Assembly (NCBI RefSeq): GCF_000308855.1
Contig: NZ_BAGM01000055.1
Span: 1-35,495 of the forward strand
Source of the DNA: Nocardia veterana NBRC 100344
GTDB taxonomy: Bacteria > Actinomycetota > Actinomycetes > Mycobacteriales > Mycobacteriaceae
DNA: 35,495 bases
Reading direction: 5' to 3'
Below the pieces are notes generated by a model. The model did not search any database and was not told the DNA's origin. It saw nothing but the letters and a program-made list of their open reading frames with translations. A program made the position numbers and the translations under genes. Of this stretch, positions 8,145 through 18,988 are shown piece after piece; position 1 is the first letter of the stretch; each line of letters begins with the position of its first letter.

Positions 8145-9713
8145 GTGATCGCAGGGCATTACCGCCTGGTCGAGCGGATTGGTAGCGGCGGCACAGGCGT
8201 CGTCTGGCGTGCCGTCGACGAACGCCTCGAGCGGTCCGTTGCGATCAAGCAGATCCTCACCCAGCCCAGTCTGCCCCCGGGTGAGAAGGAGATCGTGCGC
8301 CAGCGCGCCTCTCGGGAAGCCCGCAACGCGGCACGCTTCCAGCACCCCAATGCGATCGTGGTCTTCGATATCACCGATCACGAGGGCGATCCCTGCCTGA
8401 TCATGGAGTATCTGCCCTCGCAGAGCCTGGCCGTGGTGCTGTCCTCGCAGGGCACCCTGCCGCTGCCGCAGGTGGCGCGCATCGGTGAGCAGGTGGCCTC
8501 GGCGCTGGTGGCCGCCCACCGGGCCGGCATCGTGCATCGCGATATCAAGCCGGGCAATGTGCTGCTCGGTGACAACGGCACCGTGAAGATCACCGACTTC
8601 GGCATTTCCAAGGCCAAGGGCGATGTCACGCTGACCGCGACCGGATTGATCTCCGGTACCGCGGCCTATCTGGCGCCCGAGGTCGCGCGCGGCGCCGAGC
8701 CCACCCCGGCCGCCGACGTCTTCGCTTTGGGCGCAACGCTTTTCCACGCGCTCGAGGGTGAGCCGCCGTACGGCACCAACCCGAATCCGCTGGCGCTGCT
8801 CTACGCCGCGGCCAACGGTCAGCTCAGCCAGCCGCGCAATGCCGGCCCGCTCACCGACCTGCTGCTGGATCTGCTCAGCTTCGAGCCGGAGGATCGGCCG
8901 AGCATGACCGAGGTGCGCGATCAGCTGGCCGATTTCGCCGATCAGGGCGTCGATGCCGAATCCACCCGGATGCTGGCCACCCACCGCGGCGCGTCCCGCC
9001 GTCAGGCCACCCGCACCCTGGATCGTCGTGCGGCGCAGGCCGATATCTCCACCGCGGAGATGATGGCCACCGCCGCCGTGCTGTCCGAACCCGAGATGCA
9101 GCCGGTGCGTCCCGCCGCCGCCGCGCATCCGACCCGGTCCAACCCGGTGCCCGCCACCGCCGCCGAATCCGCGCCCACCCGTAATGCCAAGCCCTGGGTC
9201 TTCGCCGGTGGTTTCGCCGCTGGTCTGGTGATCGTCGCGGCGGCGCTGTATCTGATGTTCGGCGGCGCGAAGACGGAATCGCCGGGATCGCAGGCGAATT
9301 CGCAGTCCGCCACCGCCACCGCGCAGTCCGGTACCTCGACGCAGAGCGTGGCCGCGGTGGGGCAGACCAAGAGCGCCGGCAAGGCCGATGTCGGCTCGGC
9401 CGCCGGGGTGATTCAGAACTTCTACGATGCGCTGGTCGATCAGAACGCCGGTACCGCGTGGAATCTGCTCACCCCCGCCGCGCAGCAGGTGTACGGCGGC
9501 CAGCAGGCGTTCGCCACCTACTGGAAGCAGAATCAGATCACCGCCTACAACACCATCGAAGGCGCCCGCGGCGCCGGCAGCAGCACCAACTCCGATGGAT
9601 CGGTGGACATGTCGGTCGCGAGTATCACCTACGGCGGTTCGTCCAAGTCGATCGAGCTGCGGGTCGTCGTCGGCAGCAACGGGCATCTGCTGATCGACAG
9701 CGACACCCACTGA
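8145..9713 (+). CDS. Transmembrane Ser/Thr protein kinase, PknB-type, with NTF2-like outer domain
   Basis: A Hanks-type kinase of about 522 residues. The glycine loop is G13-S-G-G-T-G18, the ATP lysine is K35 in VAIKQI, the catalytic loop is H131-R-D133-IKPGN and the metal-binding motif is D151-F-G153. After the kinase domain comes a roughly 90-residue Ala/Thr-rich linker, a single membrane segment at about residues 350-373, a Ser/Thr/Gln-rich stretch and an outer domain (about 415-522) that looks NTF2-like or DUF4878-like. No PASTA repeats are present. The GTG at 8145 is the first canonical start in frame after a stop at 8094, but it has no ribosome site; GGAG at 8119-8122 is instead spaced 7 nt from an in-frame ATC at 8130, which would add five residues. 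Confidence 0.92.
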   Translation: MIAGHYRLVERIGSGGTGVVWRAVDERLERSVAIKQILTQPSLPPGEKEIVRQRASREARNAARFQHPNAIVVFDITDHEGDPCLIMEYLPSQSLAVVLSSQGTLPLPQVARIGEQVASALVAAHRAGIVHRDIKPGNVLLGDNGTVKITDFGISKAKGDVTLTATGLISGTAAYLAPEVARGAEPTPAADVFALGATLFHALEGEPPYGTNPNPLALLYAAANGQLSQPRNAGPLTDLLLDLLSFEPEDRPSMTEVRDQLADFADQGVDAESTRMLATHRGASRRQATRTLDRRAAQADISTAEMMATAAVLSEPEMQPVRPAAAAHPTRSNPVPATAAESAPTRNAKPWVFAGGFAAGLVIVAAALYLMFGGAKTESPGSQANSQSATATAQSGTSTQSVAAVGQTKSAGKADVGSAAGVIQNFYDALVDQNAGTAWNLLTPAAQQVYGGQQAFATYWKQNQITAYNTIEGARGAGSSTNSDGSVDMSVASITYGGSSKSIELRVVVGSNGHLLIDSDTH

Positions 9714-9835
9714 GCCGAATGCGGGCGCCTTCCGGTTCGCTCCGTTGCGAAAGTCGTTGTCTCGCACGGTCTTCCCGTCTACACCAGGGGCGTGGTGCGG
9801 CCGGCGTCGGCTGTCCGTCCCCGCTGGTGTCCCGG

Positions 9836-9841
9836 TAGTGT
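9836..9841 (+). promoter_or_regulatory. Leaderless -10 hexamer of the 9849 gene
   Basis: TAGTGT is followed by 7 nt and then the GTG at 9849. No purine-rich ribosome site is present. Confidence 0.6.
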
Positions 9842-9848
9842 CGCACGC

Positions 9849-10454
9849 GTGAGCACTCGGCAGCTGCTGGACGAGGAACGGGCCGACCTGATCGCGCTCC
9901 TGCGTGATTTGAGCGAGGAGGAATGGGAGGCTCCCTCGCTGTGCGCGGGGTGGCGGGTTCGTGATGTGGTGGGGCACCTGCTCTACGACGAGATCTCCCT
10001 GCCGGGCTACGCCCGCTTCGCTCTCCGCCACCGGTTGAACACGGATCGGGTCAACAACCGTCTGGTCGACCGGGTGCGGAACCTGACCACGGCCGAGCTG
10101 CTCGCGCGGTTCGAGAACTCCGGGCAGCGCATCACCGGCGCCTGGCCGCGCCTCGGGTTGGCCGATATCCTGGTGCACCACCAGGACATTCGCCGACCAC
10201 TCGGCCGCCCGCGCGAGATCCCCGCCGACCGCTTGATCGCGGTCCTCCGGCACCCCGATCCGTTCGCCGCACCCCGGAAGTACACCCGGGGCCTGCGCTT
10301 CGTCGCCACCGATGTGGAGTGGTCCGCCGGTTCCGGCCCGGAAGTCCGGGGGCCGGGCGAAGCGCTGGCCCTGGCCGTGGTGGGACGTGCCGTCGTCCTC
10401 GACGAGCTCACCGGGGCCGGAGTGGCGACGCTGCGCCGGCGCCACGGCGTCTGA
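9849..10454 (+). CDS. Maleylpyruvate isomerase-family mycothiol-dependent enzyme (DinB-like)
   Basis: A 201-residue protein of the actinobacterial MDMPI/DinB-like family. The N-terminal half LRDLSEEEWEAPSLCAGWRVRDVVGHLLYDE is the hallmark four-helix segment with the histidine of VxGHL that binds metal in the family. A second His pair, LVHHQDIRRPLG, lies near residue 110. Members use mycothiol for isomerisation or conjugation, but many are uncharacterised, so the substrate here is unknown. The GTG at 9849 is chosen over the longer frame (9792) because homology begins at the next residues and a leaderless TAGTGT precedes it. It is convergent with the regulator gene, 17 bp away. Confidence 0.82.
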   Translation: MSTRQLLDEERADLIALLRDLSEEEWEAPSLCAGWRVRDVVGHLLYDEISLPGYARFALRHRLNTDRVNNRLVDRVRNLTTAELLARFENSGQRITGAWPRLGLADILVHHQDIRRPLGRPREIPADRLIAVLRHPDPFAAPRKYTRGLRFVATDVEWSAGSGPEVRGPGEALALAVVGRAVVLDELTGAGVATLRRRHGV

Positions 10455-10471
10455 TCCACCCCCGAGCCGCG

Positions 10472-11323
10472 CTACCGCGCAGCGGTTTCGGTGTCGGCGG
10501 CCCAGTCGGTGAGCAAGCGGAGCGCGGTCGCGCTGGGCGAATCCGGCTCGACCGTATGCATGATCAACGCCTGGTCGGGGTCGTCGGGTAGCCGGAGGGT
10601 TTCGAAAGCGAGGTCGAGGCGGCCGACGACCGGATGGCGGTACACGTAGCGGCCGTGAGTCTTGTCCTTCAGCTCGTGCCGCAGCCACAGCTGCTCGAAA
10701 ACCGGCTCCCGCCGCCGTAATTCGTCGATCAGTGCCGCGATGCCGTCGTCTCCGGGGTGGCGGCCGGCGTCCAGCCGCAGATAGGCGACGACATCGGCGG
10801 CCTTGGCCGGCCAATCCTCGTACAGCTCGCGCATCCCCTCGTCGAAGAACACCAGCCGCGCCAGGTTTCGCTGCGCCGGTGGCAACACGCCGAAGTCGGT
10901 GATCAGCGCCGCCGCCGCCCGATTCCAGGCCAGGACGTCGGTGCCGCGACCGACGATGTAGGACGGGGTCTCGGCGCTGTCGAGCAACCGCCGCAGTCCG
11001 GGCCGGACCTGCTGCGCCGCAACGGGTTCGACGCCCGACCAGGGCCGGGCCAGCCGATACAGGTGATCACGCTCCAGCGGATTCAGCCGCAACGCCCGCG
11101 CCACGGCGTCGAGCACCGATTCCGAGAAGTGCAGGGTGCGGCCCTGTTCCAGGCGCACGTAGTGGTCCACGCTGACCCCCGCCAGCAGCGCCAGCTCCTC
11201 CCGGCGCAAACCCGGCACCCGGCGCCGGGTGCCGTGCTCGGCCAGGCCGACTTCCTCCGGCCGCAGGCGGGCGCGGCGCGATCGCAGGAATTCGCCGAGT
11301 TCGGCGCGTCGATCCAGACTCAT
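10472..11323 (-). CDS. XRE-type helix-turn-helix regulator with MmyB-like ligand domain
   Basis: A 283-residue regulator. Residues about 6-70 form a Cro/C1-type helix-turn-helix with RREELALLAGVSVDHYVRLEQGR as the recognition region. The remainder (about 105-270) is the MmyB-like ligand-binding domain, seen in NPLERDHLYRLA, YIVGRGTDVLAWNRAAAALI, ARLVFFDEGMRELYEDWPAKA and GRLDLAFETLRLPDDPDQALIMHTVEP. Such regulators are abundant in actinobacteria, are thought to bind fatty acid-like ligands, and often sit divergent to the oxidoreductase they control. That is the arrangement here: an aldo/keto reductase starts 142 bp away on the other strand. The ATG at 11323 gives the normal family N-terminus MSLDRRAELGEFLRSRRA. 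Confidence 0.9.
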   Translation of the reverse strand: MSLDRRAELGEFLRSRRARLRPEEVGLAEHGTRRRVPGLRREELALLAGVSVDHYVRLEQGRTLHFSESVLDAVARALRLNPLERDHLYRLARPWSGVEPVAAQQVRPGLRRLLDSAETPSYIVGRGTDVLAWNRAAAALITDFGVLPPAQRNLARLVFFDEGMRELYEDWPAKAADVVAYLRLDAGRHPGDDGIAALIDELRRREPVFEQLWLRHELKDKTHGRYVYRHPVVGRLDLAFETLRLPDDPDQALIMHTVEPDSPSATALRLLTDWAADTETAAR

Positions 11324-11465
11324 GTCACCAGTATCGCGGGCTCGCGGCCGGGAAGCCTGGTCACCGCATGCCCAGGCTCGGCGCGCACTGGTAGGCCGTC
11401 GCGCCGCCGACGAATCTGATTCCGGGGCCGCCATCGGGGCGGCGCCGGAACGAGGAGACGAACGA

Positions 11466-12500
11466 ATGAGCACGCTGCGCCGCTTCGGTAGCACCGGAAT
11501 GGATATCACCCCGCTGGGTTTCGGTACCTGGGTCATCTCCGGGTCCGGTTGGCAGTACTCGTGGGGCGCCACCGACGACGCCGACTCCGTGGCCGCCATC
11601 CGGCACGCGGTCGATCGGGGCGTCAACTGGATCGACACCGCCGCGGCCTACGGACTCGGCCACGCCGAAGAACTGGTCGGCCGGGCACTGGCCGGCATCC
11701 CCGAGCGCGAACGCCCCTATCTGTTCACCAAGGCCGGACTGATCTGGGAGGACGGCGACGACCCCAACGGTCCGCCGCTGCGAGTGCTGACCCCGGCCTC
11801 CATCCGCCGGGAACTGGAATCCTCGCTGCGCCGCCTCGGCACCGACCACCTCGACCTGTATCAGGTGCACTGGCCCGCGACCGGCGCCCGCTTCGTCTAC
11901 GGCGCCGAGGGGGAGCCGACCGACGCCGCCACCCCGCTCGAGGAGTACTGGCAGGTAATGGCCGACCTGCGCAAGGAAGGCAAGGTGCGAGCCATCGGAC
12001 TGTCCAATCACGATGTGCGCCAATTGGAGCGGGCCGAGGCCGTCGCCCACGTCGACGCGATCCAGCCGCCGTTCTCCGCGCTCAACCGCACCGCCGCGCC
12101 GGAGATCGCTTGGGCGGCGGCACACGACACCGGGGTCATCGTCTATTCGCCCCTGCAGTCGGGCCTGCTGACCGGTGCGTTCACCGCCGATCGGGTGCTC
12201 GGGGCCGACGACTGGCGCCGCAACTATCCCGAATTCACCACCGAGCTGCCGACCAATCTCGCCTTCGTCGATGCGCTGCGTCCGATCGCCGCCCGGCACG
12301 GCGCCGCGGTCGCCGAGGTGGCGCTGGCCTGGGCGACCGCGTGGCCCGGTATCACCGGAGCGATCGTGGGCGCCCGCACGCCGGACCAGATCGACGGGTG
12401 GATCGGTGCCCACGACCTGACGCTCACCGCCGCCGATCTCGACGACATCGCCGCGGCCCTGGCTGCCACCGGGGCCGGCACCGGGCCCGTGCGGCCGTGA
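11466..12500 (+). CDS. Aldo/keto reductase
   Basis: A 344-residue NADPH-dependent aldo/keto reductase barrel, closest in layout to the AKR11-13 type general-stress reductases. The catalytic tetrad is present: D57 and Y62 in WIDTAAAYG, K89 in FTKAG and H135 in YQVHWP. The cofactor-binding C-terminal block (AWATAWPGITGAIVGARTPDQ) is intact. GAGGAG at 11452-11457 with 8 nt spacing supports the ATG at 11466; the frame upstream to 11229 would run into the divergent regulator. The substrate is unknown. Probably controlled by the divergent MmyB-like regulator and co-transcribed with the small monooxygenase-type gene 32 bp downstream. Confidence 0.92.
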   Translation: MSTLRRFGSTGMDITPLGFGTWVISGSGWQYSWGATDDADSVAAIRHAVDRGVNWIDTAAAYGLGHAEELVGRALAGIPERERPYLFTKAGLIWEDGDDPNGPPLRVLTPASIRRELESSLRRLGTDHLDLYQVHWPATGARFVYGAEGEPTDAATPLEEYWQVMADLRKEGKVRAIGLSNHDVRQLERAEAVAHVDAIQPPFSALNRTAAPEIAWAAAHDTGVIVYSPLQSGLLTGAFTADRVLGADDWRRNYPEFTTELPTNLAFVDALRPIAARHGAAVAEVALAWATAWPGITGAIVGARTPDQIDGWIGAHDLTLTAADLDDIAAALAATGAGTGPVRP

Positions 12501-12532
12501 ACCGCCGACCCGACACCGGAAGGAGAAACACC

Positions 12533-12820
12533 GTGGTCCTGCAGGTGGTAGCCGAACTGCATGCCCGTCCGGGCGAGGAGGACCGGTTGCGCACCGCCCT
12601 GGAGGCGATGATCGAACCGTCCCTCGCGGAACCCGGATGCTTGGACTATCGGCCCTATGCCGATCCGAACGAGCCCGCCCGGATGGTCGTGGTGGAACGC
12701 TGGCGCGGGCCCGACGACCTGGACGCCCATTTCGCGACCCCGCATTTCCGGCATGTCGCCGAGGTCCTGGACCGGATTCTCGCCACGCCCATGACGGTGT
12801 CGCGCCTGGTCCCGGAATGA
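12533..12820 (+). CDS. Antibiotic biosynthesis monooxygenase-type (ABM) protein, YgiN-like
   Basis: A 95-residue single ABM-domain protein. LQVVAELHARPGEEDRLRTAL, the EPGCLDYRPYADPNEPARMVVVERW block and DAHFATPHFRH define the dimeric ferredoxin-like fold. Members include quinol and polyketide monooxygenases, but small stand-alone ones often have no known activity. The start is a GTG with AGGAG at 12521-12525, 7 nt upstream. It follows the aldo/keto reductase by 32 bp and is followed 13 bp later by a strong hairpin, so the two form a short operon, possibly for carbonyl or quinone detoxification (inference). Confidence 0.82.
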   Translation: MVLQVVAELHARPGEEDRLRTALEAMIEPSLAEPGCLDYRPYADPNEPARMVVVERWRGPDDLDAHFATPHFRHVAEVLDRILATPMTVSRLVPE

Positions 12821-12833
12821 GCGGTCGCGACGG

Positions 12834-12867
12834 GAGCCGGATGCGGGTGTGCGGCCGCATCCGGCTC
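12834..12867 (+). terminator. Perfect 13-bp hairpin after the ABM gene
   Basis: GAGCCGGATGCGG (12834-12846) pairs perfectly with 12855-12867 across an 8-nt loop. It begins 13 bp after the ABM stop and ends 32 bp before the TAGGCT hexamer ahead of hisD, so it insulates the his operon. There is no T tract, as is common for actinobacterial terminators. Confidence 0.75.
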
Positions 12868-12898
12868 GGGCGGCGGATATCGGCTGGCGCCGACCCGA

Positions 12899-12904
12899 TA
12901 GGCT
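12899..12904 (+). promoter_or_regulatory. Candidate -10 of the hisDCBH operon
   Basis: TAGGCT, the same hexamer as before hisA and pyk, lies about 78 bp upstream of the hisD ATG at 12982. A transcript starting near 12911 would carry a leader of about 70 nt. No run of His codons or attenuator-like stem was seen in it. Confidence 0.4.
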
Positions 12905-12981
12905 GGTAGGCGGTCCGGAGCTTTCGCTTCGATGTGATGACCAGCACAGACCGGCCGGACAGACAAGGATTTCACACCGCT

Positions 12982-16074
<3,093 letters not shown>

Positions 16075-16078
<4 letters not shown>

Positions 16079-16704
16079 AATCGGTTGTGCTGCTGGACTA
16101 CGGCTCCGGCAATCTGCATTCCGCGGCGCGCGCGCTGGCCCGCACCGGCGCCGAGGTCACCGTCACCGCCGATCCGCAGGCCGCGCTGAACGCCGACGGC
16201 CTGGTCGTGCCCGGCGTCGGCGCCTTCGCCGCGTGCATGGCCGGGCTGACGCAGGTCCGCGGGGAGCGGATCATCGGGACCCGGCTCGCCGGCGGCCGTC
16301 CGGTGCTCGGCATCTGCGTGGGCATGCAGATCATGTTCGAGCGCGGCGTCGAGTTCGGGGTCGAATCCGAGGGCTGCGGGCAGTGGCCGGGCACGGTGGA
16401 ACGGCTTCCGGCGCAGGTACTTCCGCACATGGGCTGGAACACCGTGCAGGCTCCCGCCGACAGTGTGCTGTTCGCCGGGATGGATCCCGAGACCCGTTTC
16501 TACTTCGTGCACTCCTATGCGGCGCAGAAGTGGGAGTGGGACGACAACGGCACCATCGCCCCGGCGAAACTGATCTGGGCCGAACACGGCGGGCCGTTCC
16601 TCGCCGCAGTGGAGAACGGGCCGCTGTGCGCCACCCAGTTCCACCCGGAGAAGTCGGGTGACGCCGGTGCGCAGCTGCTGCGCAACTGGGTCGGCTCGCT
16701 GTAG
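16075..16704 (+). CDS. hisH: Imidazole glycerol phosphate synthase, glutamine amidotransferase subunit
   Basis: HisH hydrolyses glutamine and channels ammonia to HisF, which makes imidazole glycerol phosphate and AICAR. It is a class I amidotransferase of 209 residues with the triad C81 (GICVGMQ), H190 and E192 (QFHPEKS). The GTG start at 16075 overlaps the hisB stop. Its partner hisF is not adjacent: a reverse-oriented gene and a second promoter separate hisH from the hisA-impA-hisF-hisI block. Confidence 0.96.
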
Positions 16705-16707
16705 GGG

Positions 16708-17184
16708 TTACGTCTGCGGCGCCACCGTGTCGACCCGCCCGGCGAGCCAGCGGCCGTCGACGTTGTCGAGGAACACCCGCAGCTGGGACCGTTCGGGACG
16801 GGGCAGGCCCAGGGTGGCGTCGCTGCGTTCGGACCGGTCGATGGTCACCACGACCTGAGAATGCTCGGGGTCGGCCACATCGGTGCGGCATTCCACCGAA
16901 TTGGCCTCGGAGCGGATGTGCATCGACGTCACGTGTGCGCGCCGATCCGGCGCCGACGCGACGAACTGGTCGTGGAACGCCCCGGTGGACAGCTCCAGTA
17001 CTCGGCGGTCGTAATCGTCGTAGCCGGCCCAGTCGTAGGTGGTGAATTGCCGCCCGAAATCGCAGGCCGCCAACTGGATCGGGTCGGTAGGCGCGGCGGT
17101 CGCGACCGGGGCCACGGCGAGCGCCGCGCCGACCGCCGCACAGGGCAGGGCGAAGGCGAAGGGCCGCAACGTGATCCGGGGCAT
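16708..17184 (-). CDS. Exported Mce-associated-like protein, inserted between hisH and hisA
   Basis: A 158-residue secreted protein of unknown role. Residues 1-30 are a signal peptide (Arg near the start, long Ala/Val core, cleavage near ATA-AP). The mature part has the pattern of the C-terminal domain of Mce-associated membrane proteins (NTF2-like): FTTYDWAGYDDYDRRVLELSTGAFHDQF, a central S/V-rich strand region, and VDGRWLAGRVD near the end. The usual N-terminal coiled and membrane parts of Mce-associated proteins are missing. A GAGGA ribosome site precedes the ATG at 17184. It lies antisense between hisH (3-bp gap, convergent) and hisA (228 bp, divergent). No mce genes are in the window. 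The family assignment is by pattern only. Confidence 0.62.
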   Translation of the reverse strand: MPRITLRPFAFALPCAAVGAALAVAPVATAAPTDPIQLAACDFGRQFTTYDWAGYDDYDRRVLELSTGAFHDQFVASAPDRRAHVTSMHIRSEANSVECRTDVADPEHSQVVVTIDRSERSDATLGLPRPERSQLRVFLDNVDGRWLAGRVDTVAPQT

Positions 17185-17400
17185 GAGAGATCCTCTTCGT
17201 CGACATCGATGGCAGTACGCGGCCCCGACCCAGGGTACGTACGCGGAGACCGTCGGCCGAGACCTCCTGCGCACAGTGACACGCGCTGTCTTCGGATTGC
17301 CCGGCGTCGGCCGCCTCAAACGTGTGATGCGCCTCCTCCGGGCCCGTGACCGGCGTCCCATATGCGCCATCCCGGCACGGCGACGCCAACCGGTAGCCAG

Positions 17401-17406
17401 TAGGCT
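17401..17406 (+). promoter_or_regulatory. Leaderless -10 hexamer of hisA
   Basis: TAGGCT is followed by 6 nt and then the GTG of hisA at 17413. This gives hisA-impA-hisF-hisI its own promoter, as needed because an opposite-strand gene separates it from hisDCBH. Confidence 0.65.
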
Positions 17407-17412
17407 GCACAC

Positions 17413-18144
17413 GTGAGTCTTGTGCTGCTACCCGCCGTCGATGTCGCCAATGGTGAGGCCGTGCGCCTGGTTCAGGGGGAGGCCGGCAGCGAAACCAGCT
17501 ACGGCGCCCCCCGCGATGCCGCGCTGGCCTGGCAGGAGGCCGGCGCCGAGTGGGTGCATCTGGTCGATCTGGACGCCGCCTTCGGCCGCGGATCCAATCG
17601 CGAACTGCTCGCCGAGGTTGTCGGTGAGCTGGATGTGAAGGTCGAGCTGTCGGGTGGCATCCGCGACGACGAATCGCTGAAGGCCGCCATGGCCACCGGC
17701 TGCGCCCGGGTCAATCTGGGCACCGCGGCCCTGGAGGACCCGCAGTGGTGCGCCCGCGCGATCGCCGAATACGGCGACCGGGTCGCGGTCGGGCTGGATG
17801 TGCGGATCATCGACGGCAACTACCGGTTGCGGGGCCGTGGCTGGGTCAGCGACGGCGGCGACCTGTGGGAGGTGCTCGAGCGGCTCGAACGCGACGGCTG
17901 CGCGCGCTACGTCGTCACCGACGTGAGCAAGGACGGCACTCTGCAGGGCCCGAACCTCGACATCCTGCGGCAGGTCTGCGCGGCGACCGAGGCGCCGGTG
18001 ATCGCCTCCGGCGGCGTCTCGACCCTCGACGATCTGCGCGCCATCGCCGGGCTGGTGCCCGACGGGGTGGAGGGCGCGATCGTCGGAAAAGCCTTGTACG
18101 CCGGGCGTTTCACACTGCCCGAGGCGCTGGACGCGGTTCGCTGA
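17413..18144 (+). CDS. priA: Phosphoribosyl isomerase A (HisA/TrpF bifunctional)
   Basis: PriA isomerises ProFAR in histidine synthesis and, in actinobacteria, phosphoribosyl anthranilate in tryptophan synthesis. The 243-residue (beta/alpha)8 barrel has the general acid/base aspartates D10 (PAVDVANG) and D174 (SKDGTL), and residues known from M. tuberculosis PriA for dual substrate use: R18, R142 and W144 in [12 protein letters not shown]. This supports the bifunctional form and not a strict HisA. The GTG start at 17413 follows a leaderless TAGGCT. The trp genes in the window lack trpF, which fits. hisA is the usual database name. Confidence 0.95.
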   Translation: MSLVLLPAVDVANGEAVRLVQGEAGSETSYGAPRDAALAWQEAGAEWVHLVDLDAAFGRGSNRELLAEVVGELDVKVELSGGIRDDESLKAAMATGCARVNLGTAALEDPQWCARAIAEYGDRVAVGLDVRIIDGNYRLRGRGWVSDGGDLWEVLERLERDGCARYVVTDVSKDGTLQGPNLDILRQVCAATEAPVIASGGVSTLDDLRAIAGLVPDGVEGAIVGKALYAGRFTLPEALDAVR

Positions 18145-18145
18145 C

Positions 18146-18988
18146 GTGACCGCCGCCGCCTCCGATCCGGCCGCGCTGCTCGCCACGGCGAGCGAGATAT
18201 TGGACGGTGCGACAGCGCGTTTCGTCGAGGGTGTGGGAGCGCCGAGCGCGGTCCAGAAGGGACGCGGTGACTTCGCCACCGCACTCGACCTGGAACTCGA
18301 GCGCACCCTGTCCGAGCAGTTGCTCGCCCGCACCGGAATTCCGGTGCACGGTGAGGAATTCGGCGGTCCGGAACTGGAGACCGGCACCGCCTGGGTGCTC
18401 GACCCGATCGACGGCACCTTCAACTATTCGGCGGGCCATCCGCTGTCGGCGATGCTGCTGGCCCTGGTCGACGACGGGCAGCCGGTGCTCGGCCTGACCT
18501 GGTTGCCGCTGCTGGACCGCCGCTACGCGGCGGCCGCGGGTGGACCGCTGCTGCTGAACGGAAAACCGCTGCCCCCGTTGGAACGGGGGCGGCTCGCCGA
18601 CGCGATGATCGGCTTCGGCGCTTTCAACATCGACGCGCACGGCCGGATCCCGGGGCGGTTCCGATTCGATCTGCTCGGTGCGCTGAGCCGGTTGTCGAGC
18701 CGGGTGCGCATGCACGGATCCACCGGAATCGACCTGGCCTACACGGCGTCGGGGGTGCTCGGCGGGGCCGTGGTGTTCGGCCATCATCCGTGGGACAACG
18801 CGGCGGGGGTGGCACTGGTGCGGGCCGCCGGCGGAGTGGTGACCGATCTGCGGGGCGAACCGTGGTCGATCACGTCGCGGTCGGTGCTGGCCGCGGCCCC
18901 CGGAATCCACGAGGAACTGCTGGACATGATCGACACAGCCGTCGACCGCGCCACCGAGCGCAACGAGAATTCGGAAGGGACGCAATGA
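18146..18988 (+). CDS. impA: Inositol monophosphatase-family phosphatase ImpA
   Basis: A 280-residue magnesium-dependent phosphatase of the inositol monophosphatase superfamily. Metal-binding motifs are GEEF (HGEEFGG), DPIDGTFNY and HPWDNAAG. Its place between hisA and hisF is conserved in mycobacteria and corynebacteria. Position suggests histidinol phosphatase, but related ImpA proteins in this place are usually described as inositol-phosphate phosphatases and the true histidinol phosphatase is often elsewhere, so the substrate is left open. The GTG at 18146 is one base after the hisA stop, and the gene overlaps hisF by 4 nt. Confidence 0.88.
   Translation: MTAAASDPAALLATASEILDGATARFVEGVGAPSAVQKGRGDFATALDLELERTLSEQLLARTGIPVHGEEFGGPELETGTAWVLDPIDGTFNYSAGHPLSAMLLALVDDGQPVLGLTWLPLLDRRYAAAAGGPLLLNGKPLPPLERGRLADAMIGFGAFNIDAHGRIPGRFRFDLLGALSRLSSRVRMHGSTGIDLAYTASGVLGGAVVFGHHPWDNAAGVALVRAAGGVVTDLRGEPWSITSRSVLAAAPGIHEELLDMIDTAVDRATERNENSEGTQ

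Noticed and set aside
8049..10814. Very long minus-strand open frame (over 900 codons) opposite the kinase and MDMPI genes
   Set aside because: Composition is Arg/Gly/His-rich shadow of GC-rich codons; it overlaps well-supported genes and has no domain.
12905..12981. His leader peptide upstream of hisD
   Set aside because: The only short frame is in phase with hisD and has one His codon; no alternative stems found.
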